A DNA stretch of 33,801 nt from Candidatus Magnetocorallium paracelense (GTDB lineage Bacteria; Nitrospirota; Thermodesulfovibrionia; Thermodesulfovibrionales; Magnetobacteriaceae), in the NCBI GenBank assembly GCA_029001845.1, contig JAREWP010000051.1, positions 1-33,801 on the forward strand, read 5' to 3'. The notes under the pieces were generated by a model. It was not told the origin of the DNA. It was given only the letters and a program-made list of their open reading frames with translations, and searched no databases. Shown piece after piece: positions 1 through 9,000 of the stretch. Within the stretch, counting starts at the first letter, position 1. Every line of letters begins with the position of its first letter. The position numbers and the translations under genes are program-made.

Positions 1-1
1 C

Positions 2-3000
2 AAAATCGTACCCTCCCATTTAGCCGCTTTACTGGCTAACGATTCGGAAAAGCTTTTTTCCTCATGCGAACTTCTGATTCTGGGCGGAGAAGCTTCTCAA
101 CTCGAATGGATTAAAAGGCTTCAGACTCAAAATCCCCAATGCGGAATACTCAATCATTACGGTCCTTCTGAAGCAACCGTAGGCGTGCTCACTTATGAAG
201 CAGGCATACTCCCCGACAATACAGCAACTCTTCCCATTGGTCGTCCCCTGGCAAATACCCGAATTTATATTTTAGATGAGTACAACAACCCCACACCACC
301 GGGCATTCCCGGAGAACTCTGCATAGCAGGCCGCGGACTGGCAAGAGGTTACCTGAACCGGCCGGAACTTACGACGGAAAAGTTTATAGAACCCCCACTG
401 TTTGGCAAAGAAGAGAGAATTTATAAAACCGGAGATCTGGCCCGATGGCTTCCGGAGGGTAATATAGAATTCCTGGGACGTCTTGACCATCAGGTGAAAT
501 TACGCGGTTATCGAATTGAGTTGGGTGAAGTTGAAGCTGTTTTAAGACAACAGGAAGCAATTAAGGAAGCTGTGGTAGTGCTTTATAATAAGCAATCAGC
601 ATATAACAATTCCATGTTAATCGCCTATCTTACATTAACTATCGGTGGATCGGTTTTCGATACAGAGGATCTTCGCACCCGACTTAAAATCAGCTTGCCT
701 GAATATATGATTCCCGCTGTTTTCATGGTATTGGATAAATTACCCTTAACTCCCAACGGCAAGATCGACAAAAGAGCGCTTCCTGATCCCGATTTTTCCA
801 TTGGAACCGGCCAACAGCCTCCCCGTACGGAAATTGAACATCTATTGTGTACACTTTGGTCCCAAGTGCTGAGTAGTGAGATTACAGGTATAGAGAGTAA
901 TTTTTTTGAATCAGGCGGGCATTCCCTCTTGGCCACTCGATTGGTGTCACGAGTCCGTGAAGGCTTTGGCATTGAAATGCCTTTGCCCGTTATTTTTGAA
1001 AAGCCGGTTCTTATGGAACAGGCATTGTGGCTCGAACAACAACAGAGAGGTTCGGAACTGCCTCAAATTGAACCCTTGGTCGAAGGCGATCCTCTGGTCC
1101 TCTCTTTCGCGCAGCAACGCCTGTGGTTCCTGGCCCAACTGGAAGGAGAAAATGCGACCTATAATATGCCGGCGGTCCTCCATCTCTCCGGACAACTGAA
1201 CGCAACAGCATTACAACAAGCACTTAAGACTTTAGTGGAACGTCATGAAAGCCTGCGAATCTGCTTCCCCGTCGTCAATGGAGAGGCCACAGTCCGAATC
1301 AATGATGTTTATAATCCGTTACTCATTACCGATCTGAGCGAGATTATCGACTCGGAGCAACAAATCCGAATAAATGAATTAATAGAGAGTCATATTTTAA
1401 CGCCTTTCAATCTGAACAGCGGACCACTGTTGAGTTTACATCTTCTCAAATTAAGCGCAGATAAGCATGTATTGATATTCAATATGCACCATATTATCAG
1501 TGACGGCTGGTCATTGGGTGTTCTGATTCGTGAATGGAGGGAGTTATACAATTCATATGCTCAAAATCAGAAGCCCCAATTACCGGAACTGCCGATTCAA
1601 TACACCGATTATGCGGCCTGGCAGAGAAAGTGGCTGGAACAAGAGATTTTGACTCAGCAACTGACCTATTGGAAGGAGAAACTGAAGGATGTCCCTGAAT
1701 TGTTGGAGTTACCCTCGGATTTTCCCCGTCCCGCAGTGATGCGTTTTAAGGGAAGGCATCTGCAATTCATTATGGATCAGGAACTGATGCAGCGTGTTAA
1801 GCAAGTTGGCAGACAACAGAGTGCCACTCTTTTTATGACCCTCTTGGCTGCCTTTAATGTACTGTTGTATCGGTACAGCGGACAAACTGATCTGGTGGTG
1901 GGAAGTCCCATTGCCAATCGCACTCAACGCAGGACAGAGGATTTGATCGGCTTTTTTGTCAATACCCTTGTATTACGCACCCAGATCAATAGTGATCAAA
2001 CATTTCTCGAATTACTGAAAGAGGTCAGGCAAACATCCCTTGAGGCCTACACTCATCAGGATATTCCATTCGAGTATCTGGTGGAGCAGATAAATCCGAC
2101 ACGCAGTATGAGTCACTCCCCTTTGTTTCAGGTAATGTTTGTATTACAAAATGCGCCAAGTGAAGAGTTGGAACTTGGGGATTTAAAAATGACTCTTGTA
2201 AAGCCGGATAAGAAAACAGCTAAATTCGATCTCACCCTGACGGTTACCGAACAGGAGGGTAAACGGTTTATTTGCGAGTGGGAATATAACACCGATCTTT
2301 TTCGTGAAAGTACGATCGAGCGAATGACCGAACATTTCCAAGTACTGTTAAAGGGGATTATCGATAACCCGGAACGTTCCCTTTCCCAATTACCAATTCT
2401 TACTGAGTCAGAGATACAACAATTAACAACCTGGAACCAAACGGAGATCATTTATCCCGAAGAGCTGACCATAGTGGACTTATTCGAAACGCAAGTCGAA
2501 AAAACGCCTCAAAACATAGCAGTTGTATTTAAAGACCAACAACTAACCTATCTGGAACTAAACCAAAAAGCCAACCGGTTGACCAATTACCTGATAACCC
2601 TGAACCTTGAACCTTTGAACCCGGAACCCCTAATCGCTATTTGCATGGAACGTTCCATAGAGATGGTAATCGGTTTGTTGGGAATTTTGAAATCAGGATG
2701 TGCTTATGTTCCCCTTGATCCCGATTATCCGAAGGAGCGGTTAAAATTTATGCTGGAAGACTCTTCCGCAAAAATTTTATTAACCCAAAACCACTTATTA
2801 AAAAGATTGCCTGAAAACAACCTGGGGGCAGGTTTGAAACCTGCCCCTGCCGCCCTTTGTCTGGACGGTCATTGGGAACAAATCGCCTCTTGTTCTGAAA
2901 TAAATCCTCCAAAACAAAGTACACCTGATAATTTAGCTTATGTGATTTACACATCCGGTTCTACAGGCAAACCCAAAGGAACACTGATCACCCATAAAAG

Positions 3001-6000
3001 CGTCAGCAACTATTTAAATTGGGCTCTTTGTGAGTACGATTTGAATCAGGGGATCGGTGCACCGGTTCAATCCTCTATTGCATTTGACGCCACGATTACC
3101 AGCTTATATTTGCCCCTTCTTAGCGGTACGCAGGTTATTCTCATGCCTGAAAAAGAGGAGGTTGAGAGTCTTGCCGAGCTGTTAAAGGATTCCGATACTT
3201 TAAGCTTGATAAAAATCACCCCCTCCCATTTGGAAATATTGAACAGTCAACTGGAAGAAAACCAATATACAGAAGCAACGAAAGCCCTGATTATCGGCGG
3301 AGAAGCACTCACTGCAGGGCAAATCAAACCCTGGCTTACCCATGGGCCGCAGGTTCGACTGATTAACGAGTATGGTCCCACCGAATCGGTAGTAGGATGC
3401 GCTGTATATGACGCAAAGGGGCAAACCGGTTTATCCGGTAATATACCGATTGGCCGTCCCATAGCCAACACTCGAATTTACATATTAGACAAAAACCATA
3501 ACCCTCTACCAACCGGTATTCCGGGAGAACTGTGCATAGCAGGCGCCGGGTTGGCAAGAGGTTACCTGAACCGGCCGGAACTTACAGCAGAAAAATTTAT
3601 AGAAGTTCAATTGTTTGGAGAAAAACAGAGAATTTACAAAACCGGAGACCTGGTCCGACTGCTACCGGACGGCAATATGGAATACCTGGGACGCATGGAT
3701 CATCAAATCAAGATTCGGGGCTACCGGATTGAATTGGGTGAAATCGAAAATACCATAGTCCGGCATGAAGCGGTTCAGGAGGCTGTGGTTGTGCTTTATG
3801 ATCAGCAGTCAGCAACCAGCCGTCAGCAGTCAGCTTTAGGTGATGGATATTTGGCTGTTTACATTACTTTATCTGCCCACAACCTGCAAGATGGCGCACC
3901 GGTTTTTGACAGGGAGATTTTGCGTACCTGGTTAAAAGCCCGTTTACCTGAATATATGATGCCCGCCGGTTTTGTGGTGTTGGATAAATTCCCTTTAACG
4001 CCTAATGGAAAAATAGATAGAAAGGCGCTGCCTGAACCGAATTTATCCATTCGCACCGGACAACAACCGCCTCGCACCGAAAGTGAGCGCTTACTGTGCG
4101 CTCTTTGGTCTCAGGTTTTGGGGATTGAAGTGATCGGAATAGAGAGTAATTTTTTTGAATCAGGCGGGCATTCACTATTAGCCACCCGATTGGTTTCCGG
4201 AATTCGGGAAAGCTTTGGTATTGAAATGCCCTTACGTATGGTTTTTGAAAAACCTCTTCTTATGGAACAGGCGGAATGGCTGGAAAAAAAGCAACGAGAT
4301 TCCAAATTGCCTCAAATCGAACCATTGGCTGAAGGCGCCCCCCGGGAACTCTCTTTCGCGCAGCAAAGGTTGTGGTTTTTGGTCCAACTGGAAGGAGAGA
4401 GCGTATCCTATAATATACCTGCTTCCCTACGTATTACCGGAAAACTCAATGAATCGGCATTACAGCAGGCCTTCACAGCTCTGGTGAAACGTCACGAAAG
4501 TCTGCGAACCTCCTTCCCGGTGATCAATGGAGAAGCCACAGTGCGAGTCAATGATGTTTATAATCCATTGAAAATTACGGATATAAGCGATTTATCGGAA
4601 CCGGAACGGAAAAGCCGGATCGATGAATCGATCACTGAACATGCCCAAACACCCTTTGACCTGAGCACAGGCCCTTTGTTGAGTTTACACCTTCTGAAGT
4701 TTGGAGAAGAAGAGCATCTTTTACTCTTTAATATGCATCACATTATCGGCGACGGCTGGTCCATGGGCGTGCTGATTCGCGAATTGAATCATTTGTACAA
4801 TGATTACAATAAAAACCGTGAATTGCAATTGCCGAAATTGCCTGTTCAATACACCGATTACGCAACATGGCAGAGAAAGTGGCTGGAACAAGGGGTTTTA
4901 GCCCGTCAACTTGCCTATTGGATGGAGAAACTCCACGGCGCGCCCGAATTATTGGAATTGCCCTCTGATTACCGACGTCCTTCGATGATCAGTTATGAAG
5001 GAGACTCTCTGAAAAGCACCTTAAATCATGAACTGACATATGGAATTAAACAAATAAGCCGGCAAGAGGGGGCAACTGTTTTTATGACCCTATTGGCGGC
5101 CTTTCATGTCCTGCTCTATCGTTACAGCGGACAAACCGATTTGTTGACAGGCACTCCCATCGCCAATCGCACCCATAGCAGGACAGAGGATTTGATCGGT
5201 TTTTTTGTAAATACCCTTGTATTACGCACTCAAATCGACGGGAATCAAACATTTTCCCAATTATTGAAACAGGTAAGACAAACATCCCTTGAAGCGTACG
5301 CCAATCAGGATACCCCCTTTGAGTATCTTGTGGAAGAGATAAATCCGAGCCGCAGCATGAGTCGCTCCCCATTGTTCCAGGTGATGTTTGTACTGCAAAA
5401 CACACCGCAGGGGGATTTGAAACTTGACGGACTGAAGGTATCCCCAATAAAACCGGATAAAAGAACGGCTAAATTCGATCTGACCCTGACGGTTGAGGAA
5501 AAGGGCGAGATTTTTGTCTGCGACTGGGAATACAGCACCGATCTGTTTCGCAGGGAAACCATTACACGAATGACCAGGCATTTTCAACTTCTGTTAAAAA
5601 GAATTATAGAAAATCCCGAGCTTTCCCTCTCACGTTTACCATTGCTGACAGAATCTGAGAAACAACAATTAATAGCCTGGAATCAAAGAGAAACGGATTT
5701 CCCAAAAGACCGGACAATAGTGGATTTATTCGAGGCACAAGTCAAAAAAACGCCTAATAACATAGCAGTGGTCTATAAGGATCAACAACTGACCTATCTG
5801 GAACTGAACAAAAAAGCCAACCAACTCGCTCATTATCTGATAACCCGAAACCCTGAACCTCTGAACCCGGAACCCCTAATCGCTCTTTGCATGGAACGTT
5901 CCATAGAGATGATGATCGGATTGTTTGGCGTATTGAAAGCCGGAGCAGCCTATGTACCCATTGATCCTAACTATCCGGTGGAACGATTACAGATAATGCT

Positions 6001-9000
6001 GGTGGATTCTTCAGTGTCGATTCTGTTAACCCAATCCCATTTGCTGGAAAGGCTGCCGATAAACACCGTAGGGGCAGGTTTCAAACCTGCCCTCTGTGTG
6101 GACAACAAACGGGAACAGATCGCCTCATGTTCCGATGAAAATCCTCCCATACAAAGCACACCTGAAAGTCCGGCTTATGTAATCTATACATCCGGCAGCA
6201 CGGGGAAACCGAAAGGAGTCGTAATCCGCCAATCTTCAGTAGTCAATTATATCTATTCAAATATTAGCTTATCCGATCTGAGCGAAGAGGATATAGTTCT
6301 TCAATTCTCATCCATCTCTTTCGACGCCTCGGTGGAAGAAATTTTCCCCTGTTTATCTGTGGGAGGAAAACTGATATTAAGAACAGAAGAGATGATGAGC
6401 TCGACAGAACACTTTTTACAAACCTGTCAGGATTGGAAGATAACCCAATTGATTTTGCCCACTGCCTATTGGAATCAAATCATATCGGAGATGGCGGAGG
6501 TTATGAGCAAACCTTATGCTATAAAAAAGAGAAGTGTCGTCGGCAACTCACTATACGCCACTCAAAGCTATAAAAAAGGAGAAACCGTAATAACACTGGA
6601 TGGAAAAATATTGGATCGTCCTACGAGGATATCAGTGCAAATAGGAAAAAATCAGCACATTGATGACAGATTTTACGGGAGGTTTATTAACCACTCCTGT
6701 AATCCCAATACAACGGTTGAAGGCAGATCCATGGTGGCCATAAAAGATATAAAGTTTGGAGATGAAATCACATTCGATTATTGCGAAACAGAAGATAAAA
6801 TGCACAGCCCCTTTCTCTGTAATTGTTGCAATGAACCCATTGAAGGCAGGCTGAGTAAAAAAGAGCGGAGAAAGGTCGATACAATCGAGACGAACAACCT
6901 CTTTTTCTCACCCCATTTACGGCTTGTAAATATGGGGGGAGAGAAAACCACAGAGGACAAACTGAAGATATGGGAAGCCATAGGAGATTATCCCGGATTA
7001 TTAAACGGATACGGCCCCACGGAAGCAACAGTGGCCGTTACATTTTGGAAATATTATAAAGACTATGACAAAGAGAAGTTTAATGAAGTCCCCATAGGCC
7101 GTCCCATACCCAACATTAATATATATATTCTTGACAAGCACAATCAACCTCTTCCCATAGGAATATTCGGCGAACTTCATATTGGGGGGGCCGGACTTGC
7201 TAAGGGTTACCTCAATCACCCTGAATTGACCTCCGAGAAGTTTTTTGAAATCGAAATCTTTGGTAAAGTGCATCGACTTTACAAAACAGGCGACCTGGCC
7301 CGCTATCTTCCTGACGGTAATATTGAATACTTGGGACGTATGGATCATCAGGTCAAGATTCGGGGTTTTCGGGTAGAACTTGGAGAGATAGAAGCCACCC
7401 TGTGCCGACATGAATCGGTTAAAGAGGCAGTGGTCATACTTTATAATGAAAAGGATCATCCCCGTTTAGCGGCTTACCTGGTTCAAACATCTCCTGTTGA
7501 TGATATATCCGGAGAGCTGCGTATGTGGTTACAGGCGAGATTACCGGAATATATGGTTCCCTCAGCTTTCATTGCAATAGATAAAATACCCTTAACAACT
7601 GTAGGTAAGATCGACAGAAAAGCCCTTCCCAAACCCGACTTTGCAAGCCTTTCAATGCAATCGGATAAACAATCGAAACCACCACGCACGGAGACTGAAC
7701 AATTTTTATCGATTCTCTGGTCCGAGGTGCTGGGATTCGAAGTTACCAATATGGAGATCAACTTTTTCGAAGCAGGCGGACACTCCCTCTCCGCCACTCG
7801 ACTTGTTTCCCGTATTCGCGATAGTTTTGACATAGAAATGCCCTTGCAGATTATCTTCGAAAAGCCCGCTCTTTTGGAACAGGCCCAGTGGGTGGAAAAA
7901 CAACATCGCAGTTCCGAACTGCCGCAAATCGAGCCGGTGGCCGAAGAGATACCACCGGTTCTCTCATTCGCCCAGCAGCGGTTGTGGTTTCTGGCCCAAT
8001 TGGAAGGTCAAAGCGCAACCTATAATATGCCGGTTGCCTTACGACTGGAAGGCCGACTTAATGAAGAGGCGTTACAACAAGCGATGTTCGCTTTAGTAAA
8101 GCGCCATGAAAACCTTCGCTTCTCTTTTCCGGAAGTAAATGGAGAGGCCACGGTAAGGATCAGGGAAGTTTACAATCCCCTGACGATTACAGATTTGTGC
8201 AATCTGTCTGAGTCTGAACAGCAAATACAAGTGAATGACTTAATAAACATACATGCACAAACACCCTTTGATCTGACCTTAGACCCGCTGCTGAGATTAC
8301 ACCTCCTGAAACTTGGAGAAGAAGAGCAGATATTGCTCTTCAATATGCACCACATCATCAGTGACGGCTGGTCAATGAGCATACTGATTCGTGAGTGGAG
8401 AGAGTTTTACAATGCCTATGATCAGGATCTGGAACCAAACCTGCCGAAACTCCTGATTCAATACACCGATTACGCGGCATGGCAAAGAAACCGGCTAAAA
8501 CAGGGAGTACTGTCAAACCAACTCACCTATTGGAAGGAGAAACTTGAAGGTGCGCCTGAATTGCTTGAACTGCCCACAGATTATCCCCGTCCGGCGGTAA
8601 CGAACTATAAAGGAAAACAGCTGAAAAGCAGACTGGATCGGGAACTGACACATGGAATTAAACAGTTAAGCAAACAACAGGGAGTAACCGATTTTATGAC
8701 ACTCTTTGCGGCCTTTAATATCCTCTTGCATCGTTACAGCGGACAGACCGACCTTGTCGTGGGAAGCCCCATCGCCAATCGCACACATCAGCAAACAGAG
8801 GATTTAATCGGCTTTTTTGTAAATACACTTCTATTTCGCACTCAAATAGAAAGGGATCAGCAATTTACTCACCTGTTAAAACAGGTGAGACAAACATCTC
8901 TTGAGGCATATACTCATCAGGATATCCCCTTTGAGTACCTGGTTGACCAAATAAACCCGACACGCAGCACGAACCGCTCCCCTTTGTTTCAAGTGGGATT

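Noticed and set aside
7001-7459. A 152-codon reverse frame opposite the NRPS
   Set aside because: It lies entirely within the coding strand of a well-conserved A domain, has no recognisable motif, and is an antisense shadow of the repetitive NRPS codons, as are the other reverse frames in 272-11058.
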